Shown: piece after piece, positions 37,101 to 51,100 of the stretch
Layout of the letters: every line of letters starts with the position of its first letter
Position numbering within the stretch: the first letter of the stretch is position 1
NCBI GenBank assembly: GCA_026874595.1
Contig: CM049314.1
Location: 12,082,729-12,146,728 of the forward strand
Length of the DNA stretch: 64,000 nt
Direction: 5' to 3'
Source: Sipunculus nudus
Lineage: Eukaryota; Annelida; Sipuncula; Golfingiida; Sipunculidae
Notes under the pieces: model-generated
The model's input: the letters and a program-made list of their open reading frames with translations, nothing else
What the model was told of the DNA's origin: nothing
Database searches by the model: none
Program-made: the position numbers and the translations under genes

Positions 37101-40100
37101 AAGGGGTATATGATTGGTATAGTTCAAGATCGATATGCCGTGCATACGGAGCCCAGCTTATATACCGAAGGGAAGCGATAAACCAGAAGATGATAAGATC
37201 ACTTGGTCTGAACATCAAAGATGACATTTGGGTTGGATTTTCCCAGGAAGACTGGGTCTTCATTATTCCAAAGGAAAGTAAGTCTAGGGTACTGAGGTTA
37301 ATTAAATACTTGCATTTTCTCTCAGTTTATAACAGTATAGGTGACTTTTCCATTTACCAATTTTTTCACACATTCTTTTGTTTATAAAACCTTAACTTCC
37401 TTGCTCCTAGGAAATCACTCTGGAATAGATACATGTCATCATATCTGATTTTTTATATAAAGACAAAGTTTTCTTAATTAGTATAAGAACAACTGTGGTC
37501 ATTAACTCCAATCTCCAATAATTGCCTATTTCTAGACGTACATATGCCGTCAACAACACGATTGTTTTCACTTCAACTGAACTGTTTTAAGCCGCAGCGG
37601 AAAAGGTAATATTGTTTCTTTAAAAATGTTTGTACTCGCCAAGTGCCTTTTGGGGATAAACTGATAAACCGGGGATACAGAGATAATGCCATAATCTTGG
37701 AATAGCAGGTGTTATCCATCATAAGACCCCTGCAAGTTCTTCAGTTTCATTTACTTTTAATGTAAATGTGTGCTCAGTGTGCCAAATATTCATGCGTCAT
37801 GGATTCATAAGTTCTTGTAACAAGCCCAGCCCCATACATGATCAAATGAGATTTCAGTAAATAGGCTAACCCGGTGAAATACTCATGTATTTTAATGGAA
37901 AAAAATAATTGAATAACTTAATGTAAATAATAGAAAAAGGGGCGCTATTTCTATTGGCAATGCTATGCTAGGGTGCAGGGACTTACACTAGCCCCCCCCC
38001 CCCCCCCCCCCTCTCCGGCCCGTCCTCGGAAAAAAAACAGGTCCTTGTAATGGATTTCTTCCATATACAATACCCCCCCCCCCCCGATTTTCTTTAAATA
38101 GTGTAATACGAATATCGATACAAGCGGTGGATCCTTAACCCAGATCTAGAAAGGCGTGTCCTTTTTAGAAAGCTCGACTATGAAGCGAATGTACTGGCCC
38201 TCAGGTTGGTAGGGGTTGGGGTATTTTTACGGATTGCCATTAGGTTTTATTTAAAACAAATCACCTTAGCACATTCGCAAAATTTGGGAAGGATACAACA
38301 TTTTTTATCCCCGCTGGTTGAAAAAGTGTGTATGGGAAACTTATTGTACACCAAATGATTGCAGTGCGTGTAATGGAAATTACACATCTAGCCAAACATT
38401 TGAAATAATCAGGGGCATCAATACAGGGATATATATCGTTCCCACCTTGGATCAAGGGGAGATAGTCAATGTTTGTCCATTTGCTATTCAGACAATAACA
38501 CTTAATTTAAAATGAAATAAATTAATAATTATAACTACAAATTTAGATTATTATGAAGCATTATAATTCTAAACCTTGTTTGGAATTAACCTATACTGGA
38601 AATAAAATACTCTTTTAAAAATTCTTACATTACGTTTGTTATATTTGAAATATGTCACACAGGCAATAAAATGTATACGTTATATTACATATGTTTATAG
38701 AAAAACCTCCTGACTTGAATTACCCTCTTACGCCAGCGAATCATCTCCCGCCCTAAAAGATAAATTGACGCCACTGGAAATTGTTGTATATATAGATATT
38801 GAATATTTACAGATGAGAAGGCCAAGGAGCTGGTATTCTGGGATATAAGACAACCTTCCAAGCAGACCTTATCCTGTGCTGTATTAAACCGTACATCTGG
38901 AATGTGGAGTATTGCCCGCTGCTTAAACAGACATACGTACATCTGTGAAATATTTAGACCATTTCCCCGTCATTATGTTACGTACAACATCTGTTATAAA
39001 ACTGTTCACATAATAAAAGGCAAATAATTAAAAAATATCTGTTCCCAATTGTAAAATGCTTGTATATTCATATTAACTGCCATTTTGCCACCCAGAACTT
39101 ATAGATAACGGAAGGTGAAAGGAGAAATAACATAAAGATTATATTGCATTATGGCTATGAAGTATATTGCTTCACAGCTTTACTTTAGTAGTTCCTCATA
39201 TGCTCACGTTTATGTTTGCCATGTAGTTACATCAGAGAGTGTAATAAGACCTGTCGTGATTGTGTTCAAATATATATCATGTCCTGTTCTGTTTTAAGTT
39301 TTCACTGCAGTGTTGCAACAAGAGTTAAAATTGGTTCATTTTGAAAATATAATTTTGTACAAAAAAGGCGTAGTTAATATTATTTGGACACATTCACTGA
39401 CAAAAAAATAGTTTAAATGGTCATCATTGCAATCATATTCAAATATACATATCCATAGAATATTTTTTAATTATGTGATAGTTCAACAGAGGGAAGACGA
39501 AGTAGTGCGTTTCACGGCAAAGTCCGCAACACAGCAAAGTGCACCGACACAGCCGTCTGACCAGAATATTTCTGGTAAGCCGAACAGCAATTTTATATTT
39601 TCTTACATATACTCTCCATTGTTAAAACCACAGGCTAATATCCGAAATCAAATCGTGCAGTAAGACCGAAGATTCATTTTGATCTGTTAAACGTTTATAG
39701 ACAAAATGGTATTTACTTGTCAAGTGATAGGTATCTCGCAATATGTTTTGTATTTATAATATTCCTGATACAGCTGGCAAGATCAACGATTATGAATAGT
39801 AAAGTGAAATTATAGAAATATGTATAGGTAATGCGGTCTACTGACGGGTAAGAGCATTTACGGGAGGAACTGTTGTACTTTATCTACGTTACAAAATGAG
39901 TAATACGGCTGTTATCAACATACAGACGCCCATTATAAAAGGAAAGTGCATACAATGTAACGAAGTCTTATATTATTGTAAACTGAAGGCGAATCGAAAA
40001 CTAGTAGAAAGAATAATATTTACAGTAGAACATCAGCGTGTAGAACATCTTATAGGTTCAGATTAATGCCCTGCATTTGGATGCTCAATATTTATGACAA

Positions 40101-41119
40101 AATATAACTTTTTATGGACAGGGTTTTAAATAATATTCCTATGCGTGCTTTCCCCTTTGCTGGTAGCCTTTGTCTGCGTGATAGGAGGCTAGAGGATTGG
40201 ACGGAATCAAAGGTACAGTTGGTCCATTTCGGTGTCATTACAACTATTTATGTTCCTTTTAATTGAGTTTATAGTCTTGTTCAATCCAATCCTTATGACA
40301 CAACATTTAGAAGTCCGTTACACACATATAAACAATAAACAAAAATCAGACAAATAATTTAATACACGGGTAATGCTATCATGCATTAGAAATGTGAGTA
40401 AATTTAATATTAAATGTTAAACGAAGCAAGTTTAATTAAAAGATTAAATGAAAGATTTTTGGTCAGATGAAATTGCCAGAAAGGTATGAGGTAATCAAAA
40501 TTTTAATTCTTGTTAAAAATAATTTCTTCAACCAAAGATTTATGTTAGCGGTCAAAGATTATAACTATACAGTAAATTGCATTATTCCGAATCGTGCTTG
40601 CATTGGAAAACGATTGTTTATGGTACAGAAGTCGCCCTGGAATTCTTAGCCACAACAAACGAATCTTTGGGGAAACAACAAAACTCAGTATGAAAGATTT
40701 CACTCATTCATCAAGAATGTCAGTGGACAGATATGTCCCATATTACTCCGAAGTCAAAGATAACAAGGTTCTGAACTGTGACTCCGTCACCAGGGCAAGA
40801 ATCGAATCGAGTGTCAGACTTTCAACTTTCTAAAACGCGTTTTCAATGACATCGGTTCGCTATCTATAAATAACGCACAAGTTTCCAGGTGCAACCGCAA
40901 CACAGACAAAAACGTCCAAAGGATTCCGAGGACCCAAAGTTTGTAGAGAATGAGAACTATGTTTGAGTAACACCAACCTATACTCCACCCATTGCTCCAC
41001 GACACGGATTTAACGGATGTGACTTCACACTGGATATGCTTCCGGCTGCCAAAAAGAGAATGAACCAAAAAGAGACGAATCTGTGAGGGTGTGTTATTCA
41101 GTTCACCAGTCGAGTGTGT
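34169..41119 (+). pseudogene. Receptor gene 4: CTLD receptor pseudogene with all exons decayed
   Basis: Exons: signal peptide 34169-34244; CTLD1a about 35832-36035; CTLD1b 36724-36844; CTLD2a 37015-37277; CTLD2b 38813-38953; stalk 39482-39574; transmembrane 40122-40212; tail 40629-41119. CTLD1a has lost about 22 nt around the TWDKAQ block and its splice donor. CTLD1b is 121 nt (should be 123). CTLD2a is 263 nt (should be 264) and frameshifts after RYNCA. CTLD2b is open, but its donor GT has become TT. The transmembrane exon starts with a stop (TAA at 40127-40129) and has a second stop. The tail has an internal deletion and an early TAA. The signal peptide lost one base, but an upstream ATG now restores its frame. 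Confidence 0.85.
37991..38012. repeat. Poly-C tract
   Basis: About 22 C in an intron of gene 4; a second C run lies at about 38072-38085. Confidence 0.85.
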
Positions 41120-42239
41120 AGTCTTATGTATAACGGAATAGGGACTGGCATGCAAGGCTAACTTCTCGTGGTACAATGCCTGCTTGTTGTGAATGTGAAT
41201 AGCTAGTCGGATGCTTTGCATCTGAAACTATTAAGTGTTTGAACAATAAAATATATCACCATACAAAGAATCTGTACACATTAAGATACAATCAGCACAA
41301 AGTTGGCCACCATTCGTTTGTCTATGGTCTGACGCCAGGCCATTTTCGTTAATATAAGAACAGCATTTATCTTATGGTTTTCCAGAGCAAGCTTACTATC
41401 TCAATTTATTTGAAAACCTTTTTTTATAACAGAGGCTTAATAAAATACTAAAAATAATAATGTTTATACATAATATTTCGGGTCACTTATTTTTTTTTTT
41501 TGGCCTGCGAGAGCATATTTAGTTAGAGGGAGGACCACTTTAATATTCTACTTCTTTAAAAGTGATATCGTCTGACATATTTAACCAACTTGTAAACAGT
41601 GTCATATAAATCAGTACAACACTCGACAGATAATACATGATTAAATTCGAACAATGTTCTTATATTTACAAATTCTTGTTAATAATTATTATTATTCTTC
41701 CTTTATAAAACAAGCCGTAGGATTGCGTGCGAAAAAAAAAGATACCCTCATTAAACGATGTAAATATATGTTAAATTTAATAAATATGATTTTGTACATT
41801 ATTGTATTTAACCGTGGTTAAAATCTCTCTTTAATGTCGAATGATAATATTTAATGAGCCATTATTTCCGCTTAACGTGCGCATCGGTACATTTTGATAA
41901 AAATGGCTTGCTAGTGTTATTGGAAAACCGTGGGGGGTGGGGGGTGGACCGGAAATTTATAACACCCATTTCTTAGCAACAGTTGATGATCCCTATTTGC
42001 TCAGAGAATAAGATTCATATATTAAAATGATATATATTAATAGTAACAATGATAGCTTTCTCATTTTCTGATGATTACTGTGTTTATATTATATAACTGA
42101 GTTTGGTTTAGAATCAATCATTTCTGAAAACCAAATAACTTAATTTTTAAAACTTTCATATCTACATATACCTAAAAATTATTTTAAAACTTCAACTTAG
42201 TTGTAATATATTTTAAAAGTGTCACAAAGACAAAATCAA
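41120..42239. other. 3' flank of gene 4
   Basis: AT-rich spacer similar to the flank of gene 5 (53306-54280). No gene is seen. Confidence 0.45.
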
Positions 42240-43190
42240 GGCTTAGATTACGACTCTACAATCACGACTACCTGGCCTACGTGACCACTCAAATGACTAC
42301 CTTGCCTACATGACTGATCCCATGGGCCAACTATCTTGCCTACCGGGCCAACCAATGAAACGACTACCTCGTTTACATTGTCTACCAATGACACGATTAT
42401 CTTGCCTATATGAAAAATTCAATGACACGACTACCATGCCTCCTTAACCACCCCAAAGACACGACTGCTTGGTCTTTATGACCATACCAATGACATTACT
42501 ACCTTGTCTACATCATCATCCAGTAACCCGACTATCTTGCCTTTATGACCATCCCAATGACACGCTTTTCATGCCCATAAGATCACCTAATGACACAACA
42601 ACCTTGTCTAAATAAGAAGACCATCCGAATGAAACGATAAACATACTAAGACAAACATACAACTACCTCTACCTTCCTCATTAATATAACCAGCGCAACA
42701 ACACAACAATCCCTGTTGACATGGCAGTCCCGGATACACATCAGTATCCAACAGCATGACCTTCAGACCGTCCCAACCAGCCCAATAACAATAACAATCC
42801 TGATAACATCACAGTCCCAATCACATCGGCCTACAATAGCATGACGGTCAGACCGTGAAACTAGCACAATTACAATAACAGTCCCGATAACAAATCAATA
42901 GCATAACGTTCAGACCGTCCCAACCAGCCCTATTACAATAACACTCCCTATCAAATGACAGTCCCTGCTGAAACGGACGTCCCGAAAGCACGAATTTTCC
43001 TGCTGATAAGACCATCCTGATAACACGACAATATCTGCTGATATAAACATGTCGATAACACAAAAAATTTTGTTCGTATGACCATATGACCGTAAAACAA
43101 AACAATCTCAGTTATCATGACTATGCCGAACCCCCCTCCCCACCCACACGATCATCCCGATAACATGACAGCCCCTGCAGATAAGAGTGT
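42240..43190 (+). repeat. Degenerate minisatellites after gene 4
   Basis: 42240-42640 carries the ACGACTACCTTGCC type seen at 17720-19300. 42680-43190 changes to a CGATAACA/ACAATCCC type with repeats of CAACCAGCCC and GACCGTCCC. The end of this tract is repeated at about 60400-60480. Confidence 0.75.
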
Positions 43191-43586
43191 TCCAACATAA
43201 CATGACATGGTATATTCTATCATGAATGAAACTTCAAGTACTCTCGTTCAGTTAACAAATATTCAGGTTAAGCAAAGAATGTTACTTTACCGGATCATAT
43301 GTATCGTGCTCCTAAATAGACGTGTCTACACAAGCAATAAGTTAATGTTATGCTGCACAAAGACAGACGGACAAGCAGACACATTGGAATGAGCACATTG
43401 ACCACCAAATGTGTTCGTGGAAAATAATCTGACAAATAATAAGAAATAATTTTAGAAATTATTGGCTTTTTTATTTACATATTTAATTTTTACGTGGACG
43501 TGAATCATAAAACATAACGTTCGAACAACTCTGAAAACAAGAATGAACTGCTTTTATAGTGAACATTGGCTTAATTATTATTTACA

Positions 43587-43590
<4 letters not shown>
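43191..43590. other. Spacer duplicated at 60480-60885
   Basis: TATTCTATCATGAATGA, the GACAGAC tract and TTTACGTGGACG recur in order at 60480-60885. No gene is seen. Confidence 0.55.

Positions 43591-43645
<55 letters not shown>
43590..43645. repeat. (TA)n microsatellite
   Basis: Pure TA tract; absent from the paired locus near 60885. Confidence 0.9.
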
Positions 43646-43648
<3 letters not shown>

Positions 43649-43904
43649 ACATAACGACTAAGAAAGTTATTCGGAAAAGTAAGAATAAACTAGAACACAG
43701 GTATATTTCCTCCGCTAGGTAGCGACGGTTTATATGATGAGCGTGATGTGTGGGTTTGTTGATGCAATTTCCTAAAAAAAATCCTGATTTGTTGAAGAAT
43801 TGGTCCTTCATTAATGAACAAAAGAGGTAAGTTTGCAGGTATAGGTAAAAACTGAAATGTTTATATATTGATCTGGAACTTTTAAATTCGCCCACAATTG
43901 CCAT

Positions 43905-44075
43905 GTTTTTGGTTCGTCATACCTGGACAGTAAAAGGGTAAAACGCCTGGCTAACCCCGCTGGCGGGTTTGATCCCCGGTCTGGGTACATGAGTGGGTTG
44001 TAGTTCCTGTCAAAGGTCTGTGGTTTTCTCCGAGTTCTACGATTCATCCACTCCTACAACTGCTGAACACCATCA
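43905..44075 (+). mobile_element. tRNA-derived SINE remnant
   Basis: Contains a B-box-like GGGTTTGATCCCCGGTCTGG at about 43966, followed by GTGGTTTTCTCCGAGTTCT, a SINE body motif common in invertebrates. No tRNA cloverleaf is intact. Confidence 0.5.
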
Positions 44076-44146
44076 TCCAAGCTATGCAGACTGCCTTGAT
44101 TAATTTTAGTAAATATTTGTACAATCCATGTAAAATAAATAAATAA

Positions 44147-44208
<62 letters not shown>
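44147..44208. repeat. (TA)n microsatellite
   Basis: Pure TA tract of about 60 bp. Confidence 0.9.
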
Positions 44209-45596
44209 CATCTCATGTAAGTACTTTCTAATTTACGAAGAACATTATGCGTAAATGTATAAAGCCAGACTGGTAAAGAGTTTAGTGAAGTACCTCTAAC
44301 ATTATTATGTAATAAATGACCCAGTATTCCCATTTCATATCCCATTTCAATCGTCATACATGTAAAAAGTATAGTTGGACCTCGATATTTTAACATATAT
44401 CATAACACTTAAATAAAGGTGTTTGCAGTACATTTAAATTATCATCTTCATTGGCGATGAGTGTTTGAAGAAGGAGGATTAGCGCAATCAGGTTTAAACA
44501 CCTGTGAATTATCTTTTACCTCTGTCAGGGGGGTATGGGTTCATTTCCGCTGTTGTGTGTATGTGGGGAAGGGGGAGGGGGAGGGTTGTGTGTTGTGTGT
44601 GGCTCTGTGTCTGTGTGGGTGTGTTTGGTCACAACATATCCCTGTGATGGAATCTGTTGGAATTTCGAGGGGTTTTCGGGCATGGGAAAATAAATTATCA
44701 ATTTTTTTATGGTGTGGATCTGGCACATTAATCCCGGAAGATTCAGAAACGTAGAATCACTTATGGACTTAAGAACCTCAAAATATAGATAGAATAAATT
44801 AATGCAAACACAATTTAGGGAGCATTCTACAGTATGGACTACCACATGGCAGAGGCATGCATGCAGATATCAAGTTTGATATATAAGGCCGAAAACCAAC
44901 GATGAGCTTTGAGAACTTCCTGTTCAATTTATAACCAATTCCGAGGTAACATTTTTCAGGAGCAGTTAAATAACTGCCGTATAATCCCCGTTTGTGATGG
45001 ATCTCGGATTGTATCTAATTTCTCTCATCTTGGCCTTCGAATCCAAGTGCAAGTCTGAGTACAGGAACGAGTCTACGTCAGGACACAAGTCCTACATCTC
45101 TAAAGTAAAAAAAATAAAAGATATGGTTTTCAGGCACCGCCTGCATCAATTTTAAACCCCCGCATCAAAAATTTTTATTTAGATTTTCATTAGAAACATT
45201 CCGATTTTGAGCTGCTGCCGCTCCGACATTTCTCTCAAGAAGATAAAACCATACAATTTCCTTTGTTTTGTAGTGCTTTTACTTGTTTATCAAAATAAAA
45301 CTGTTATTTTCATGCTTTTCCCTTATCATTTGACATTTTTATCGAAACATACCAAAAAATTTAAAATAAAAAAAGCGCCCGCCCGCATTGATTTTTGAAA
45401 AAAAAGTGCCTGAGAACCATACCTTTTTTTTATTTTGGCCTAAAATAAGTCTATTCAGACAATGATATCGAAAGACGATTTTTGATTCAAACTACATGGT
45501 AACTTTACGGCAATTTTAACCAGTGCAATATCACATAAATATTTCCTATAATGATCAATTGAAAAGGCAATTGTTTGCTATAATTCCTGTTATGTG

Positions 45597-45664
45597 TGAC
45601 GTCACAGCTGCCGACGGTGACGTCACGACTTCGGTATTTCTATTGGACAGCCTCCTCCCACGTG
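45597..45664. promoter_or_regulatory. Twin CRE plus E-box cluster upstream of gene 5
   Basis: TGACGTCA at 45597-45604 and 45618-45625, and CACGTG at 45659-45664. Order and spacing equal those at 20294-20361. It lies 2.4 kb before the first exon, so it could be an enhancer or an upstream promoter. Confidence 0.5.
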
Positions 45665-45915
45665 ACTGGTTCCTAGCGATTCTCTCTCCCCAGCCCATTA
45701 CTGAGTAGTTCAAAGTACCGGAGCTGGGCCTTTGCATCTATCGACTGGGTGACCGTTACTTGCTCGAAAGCGTAATGCAACATCAAGACTGATCCAAGGC
45801 GCATCATATTATAAAATACTTAATTAACATACTCCTAGCGATCAGTGGCAGAACTCGATTCATGCGAGCAGCTCACGTCACTTAACATTAAGAGAGTGCG
45901 GCTTGACCGAGATTA

Positions 45916-45917
<2 letters not shown>

Positions 45918-45978
<61 letters not shown>
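45918..45978. repeat. (TA)n microsatellite
   Basis: Pure TA tract of about 60 bp; not present in the paired flank of gene 3. Confidence 0.9.
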
Positions 45979-45981
<3 letters not shown>

Positions 45982-46764
45982 CGATCTGTCTTTTAAGACC
46001 GTCTCTGAATTAAGACTAATTTTGACCCGTGGCACAGGTGGTCTTGTTACAAAGGTTTCTCTGTATCTTCCATATTACAAGAGAGTGTGATCGCCATGGT
46101 TTATTTAAAAACTTAAACATAAGGATAAACGACTTAGTATATGAACTAGAAAATTAACCAAAATAAAAAAATCAGTATGATAATACGTTCTTGAACCATC
46201 AGGAATTATTTGTAATATTAGAAAATATACATTCAGATAGGTAAAACTGTCTTTGCATGTAAACTAACTTCACCCGTTTTCCTGCCTTTACTGACCGATA
46301 TGTAAAAGCCTTCGGGCAACTTGAACTGTAAACTGGTGCTCAGAAAATGCCCGAATTACACAATATATCATTTGATATAATGTTCTCGGATCAGCTATAG
46401 CCCCATCCATCTCATCTCATCCACCTTTTTTTGCTAAAAAAATTGCTATTAGTTTCGGGTCATGGTATAAATTGTAATAAAGGGATCTAAGATTAAACGC
46501 CCTCATTTTAAAAAACATAAATGACTAACTTATACCGAATTAAAGAAAAGGAATAATTTTAAAATATTAGAAATCAGTCTACATTTTACAACATATCAGC
46601 CCACTTATAGCCGTAAAGGTCATTGGTCAGCTGTATTAATTAAAATGAGACAACCACTGCAGGTATTAAATAACTCATGAGTACAGTTATTTGCGTTGGC
46701 GTAGTATGTCTCATGCTTTTTGGCAAAGTTCCAAATAAAATAATAACATTTCTGTTGTTATTTG

Positions 46765-46965
46765 AAAGGTCTCTTTATTGCCTCTGTCAGGAGGGTATGA
46801 GTTCATCCCCGCTCGCGTGTTTTTTTTTTTTTGTGATTGTGCATAACATGACTCGAGGATTTATGATTGGAATCTAATGAAATTATCAGGGCATTTCGGA
46901 ATGGGCCATTGAAGAATCTATTAGATTTTGGTGTGTATCCGTACAATTATCCGGATTTAGGAATG
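46765..46965 (-). mobile_element. Fold-back repeat family member
   Basis: Starts GCCTCTGTCAGGAGGGTATG and ends near TGTGTATCCGTACAATTATC; paired with 22578-22760. Confidence 0.45.
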
Positions 46966-48096
46966 TCATTAAAGAATAATCTCAAATGTACAATCACTTA
47001 TTCACGAAAAAAATCTCTGAAATTGGCCCGAATTAATTGGGGATAATCCCACTATAGGAACCCCACATGTCGGAGGCTTGCATTCCTTATAATGCAGATC
47101 TCTAGTCTCATTTACTTTTATCTGACAATTTCGTATTTTTATGTCTCATTTATCTCTTCGTCTTATCACTGGAAATTGAAGCTTCTACTGTGGGTAAGGA
47201 AATGTTGGAGAGTTTGTGCACAATGGATCTGTATAATGTGAGTTTTAACAAGCGAGAGTAAATACAATTAACATTGAATACTAGCCAACATCAATTTCGA
47301 AGTAATAGATAGACCAGAATAATACAAATTTTTAATATAAATATAATAATAGTTAATATAAATAATTTGAGATGTAACACAATAAGATCCTTCTTGTAAA
47401 TATAAATGCCCCAAACTAATATAAATAATTTGAAATAGAACCAAATATGATCCTTCTGGTAAATAAAACTGACCCGAACTCTCTGCATCCATGTGCTATT
47501 GTGATGGCCATGAGGAATAGGACGAGGAAATCAGAAGGCATCATATATATAATAACTCCTCAGGCTGAACAAAACTACTCATTAATGAAACTAGTACTAA
47601 TTTCCTGACTGCCATCCAGGAACCCAGATAAAACACACATTCTTAATATAATAATATTTGTGTTTTATACAACAATACGAGCTCTAATGAATCCATTGAA
47701 AAAAAATGGTAAAAATTGTAGATTTTACTTATCTAATAAAAATAGTATTTTTAATAAACTCTTAATGCCTGGACTTTTCATAAACTACAAGTGAAAACAT
47801 GTATAGCTGATATATTCACGGTCCTTTCATTGTATACTTTCATTTGGGTTCATTACATCCAGCATTTGAGGTTCATATGCAAGGAACAACCATCCATTAT
47901 TATATGAGTCTTATCACGGGGAAGTGACTCACCGAACAAACTTTAAACAGTTATAGTCAGGATTATTTACTTATCTACATCCTGGATCAGCAGCTCGAGT
48001 CGTGGGACTATTTCTATCTGTATCTTCCGTGTAAGTGAGAGCGTTCCTATCTGTCTCCACTCGCTGGAGTTACGGGGATATTTCTTATGTTCTACA

Positions 48097-48163
48097 ATGC
48101 TGGATCTATTACTACTCTTCGCACTTTCCCTGTGCTGTTCTACCAGAGGACTCAGTATTCCTG
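48097..48163 (+). CDS. Gene 5 exon 1: signal peptide
   Basis: Reads MLDLLLLFALSLCCSTRGLS and IP, then donor GTGAGT in phase 1. An out-of-frame ATG lies 10 nt upstream (48087-48089); the chosen start gives the hydrophobic leader conserved in gene 3. Confidence 0.85.
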
Positions 48164-51100
48164 GTGAGTATTTAACAGAACCAAGAGGCAGAATGTTCTT
48201 ATATGAATCAGGGGAGTATTAGGATAACTAAAGTTTCGAACCGTGATACCGGAACACACATATTCATGAACACTTATATAGATACATATCATATACACAT
48301 ATATAGCATGTGCATCATCCCGCCTGTTACATCCTTTTTTCTGTTCCGGACCCTTGCCTCGACATATAATAATAGTTCATAAAATCTCCTAAGGTTGCCT
48401 GTAGTCTTTATCTTATTTTACTTAACAAAACCCTATCATACTGGCTCACTGGACCAGAGCACAGCAGGTCATGATTACGTGAAATATGTACACCATATCT
48501 CATCACAATAACCCTACCACTACCCAGAATCAGTCTCTGGTCATGTAAGTTTAGTAATATTGAGCTCGCCTGCACCCAGGGTTCGTGAAATGCCTGTTGT
48601 CCGTGCAAGCTAGTGGCATCTTTGATCTGTTATCCGGCTCTTTGAATTGTGACCTCTTGTGCTTATGACAGCTGTGACATACCATGACGTCAGACAAACT
48701 ATTCCCAACCCACAATTTGACATGAAATGCCTCAGGGGCACCCTCATTGTAATCAAAATATTTTTTCTCAAAGTTTACACATTAATCATGACTTGTACGT
48801 CATTTATAAGAAAAAAAAAAAAAGAATTCTGTCGTTACGGCTTTGTAATTATATTACCAAGGGAAAAACGCATATATGAAAATAACCTCCCACAAGTATC
48901 CACATTATGTTATTTACAAAATGGCATTTATTTTTATTATAAATGAAAAATAGCAATGGTTTTAATTGATTCTGTCATTAAATATCATTTTCGTCATCTT
49001 CTTCATAACTTTCATCAACATATCTTATTTTCATAATTATTATCATCATTAATATTAATAATAATATTCATATTAACAATGAAGCATTTCATTAAAGATT
49101 GTGACATTCGGACAGAAGAAATTAAGTATTGTAAACTCACAGTGAATATGACCGACACTTGGGACAAGGCCCAGGAACATTGTAGATCATTCGGTGGTAA
49201 TGTGGGTCTGCCTCAGGATAAAACAGAGGAGGAACACCAAGATTTACTACACATCATGAATGATCTACATCTGGAGACAATATGGTTGTCACTAAGACGA
49301 AAAGAGTTAAGGAACTGGACATGGGTTAACGGGGACATGGGTAAGTATCCATGAGTCACCCTTGTTGGATAGAGCGTATATTTTCAATCTTTTACTTGAC
49401 GTTTGAGAAGTATGGCCTTTATGTAAATGTGAGGTTCATGCCTAGTACAAAGAAGGGACAGCTCCATTAATCATGTCTAAGACAAAGAGGTAAATTAGGA
49501 TAGTGTGAGAGATTTTTTACATATGAGAACCTCTTGCTTGTGTGAGATACTAGATTTATGACTGATCAATGTCACACAATTATATAAAGTTAAAAATACA
49601 GTGTGAGCCCCAGAAACTCCGGATTAAAACCGTATTAATCTGTATAAACATTCCAATTGACATATGAAAGTTCAATGGAAAAATAGGACTTCAATATATT
49701 GAAAAATATGTATATTAGAAAAGGATGGTACATAAAAATAACTGTTCCGTGTTACAGAAATACTTTTCTTAAATTACAATGAAAACACCTTAAACTGATT
49801 TATCTGATTGTTTTACATAAATGAATAGTCATGAAAAATAAAAGCATCAGGCACTCTTCCTGTTGAAGGTTAAACCCTCAGAAACCAACTCTGTGCAAAT
49901 ACTGTTGAACTCTTACCCGTGAAAAGAGGGAAGAATTGCTTTACAGATCACGATAATTCATATACTTACACTTATTAAAGGGGTTTTAATTGAAAACAAA
50001 AAATCTACTTGATCGTGTTCCGAAACTGAAGCAACACATAAAACATTATAATTTAAACATGCTTTGCTATTTCAGTTAATTCTTTTTGTCTCTGTCTTGT
50101 TTCAGCTTCGACGCCTTATTTAGGAAAACCCGGGAGTGGTTGTGGACAATTTTCACTCAAGGAAAACTATGTATCCAGAAGTGCTTGCTTTCTTAAAGGA
50201 CCAACCAAATTCTTATGTTTACATACAGGTTCAGTGATATGATTCCTAGTACATAAGAATCGGAACATGAAATATATATTTAAATGACCACTTACATTAG
50301 ACAAGTTGAAAAATGAGTTGTGTTTAAGCCTCTCCTCGTTAACTATCTGGATTATTTTGCTTCAGATCAAGTGTGTCCTCACCGGGTGGCCCGACACAAT
50401 TGTGCTGAGTTTGGCGGAGTTTCTGTAACTCTTAATTACGGAGTATACGACTGGTTTACAGCAAGAGCGCTGTGCAGAGCGCAGAAAGCTGATCTTATAC
50501 ACTCAAAGATGTTGACAAATCATAAGTTAACAAACTTACTTAGTATGGACAACAAGGGTTTGGTTGTTGAATTTGAAGTTTTGGTTGGACTACATCAAGA
50601 CGATTGGGTCTTCATCCATCCATTCGAAAGTAAAATTAAATTTACCATGTCTCCTACATCTTGTAGCTTAGTTACATGCGAGATAAATAGCATGCAAGAT
50701 AACTCTTCTCATTATCAAGCACTGTCAATATCAAATTAATAAAAATTCTGTGACTTTTGTGCGTGTGTTTATGTGAAAAAAAGTTCAAGTGATTTCTTTA
50801 TATCAACAGACGGTTTTCCTATATAAATATATATTTTTGGTTTATATACTTATATACAACTTTACATTTGTTAAAACTCAGTTTATATGGCTTTTTAGCA
50901 GAAGACAACCTAATGTATTTTTTTTTAAACGTTGAAAATTTGAAACTCATAGAACAGCTCCATACTCATTTGAAAATCAAAGCTGACTTGGTCATGGTTA
51001 TATACTCATTTATTATGCGATAGTTCTATATAGTTGCGAATAATCCTAAAGAGAGTTTTTACGTCTTCAAAGGTTAAGTTGTTACAGATACTATTAGCAT

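Larger units (their letters stand above)
44225..48096 (+). promoter_or_regulatory. Duplicated 5' flank of gene 5 (pair of 19535-23687)
   Basis: Keeps the order of motifs seen upstream of gene 3, with an extra (TA)n tract at 45918-45978 and fold-back repeat fragments at 44510-44740 and 46765-46965. The 230 bp before the ATG (TTGAGGTTCATATGCAAGGA, CATCCTGGATCAGCAGCTCG) are the best candidate for core promoter and 5' UTR. No other gene is supported. Confidence 0.55.

Noticed and set aside
43578-44396. Minus-strand frames with long Ile-Tyr repeats
   Set aside because: Translations of (TA)n microsatellites.
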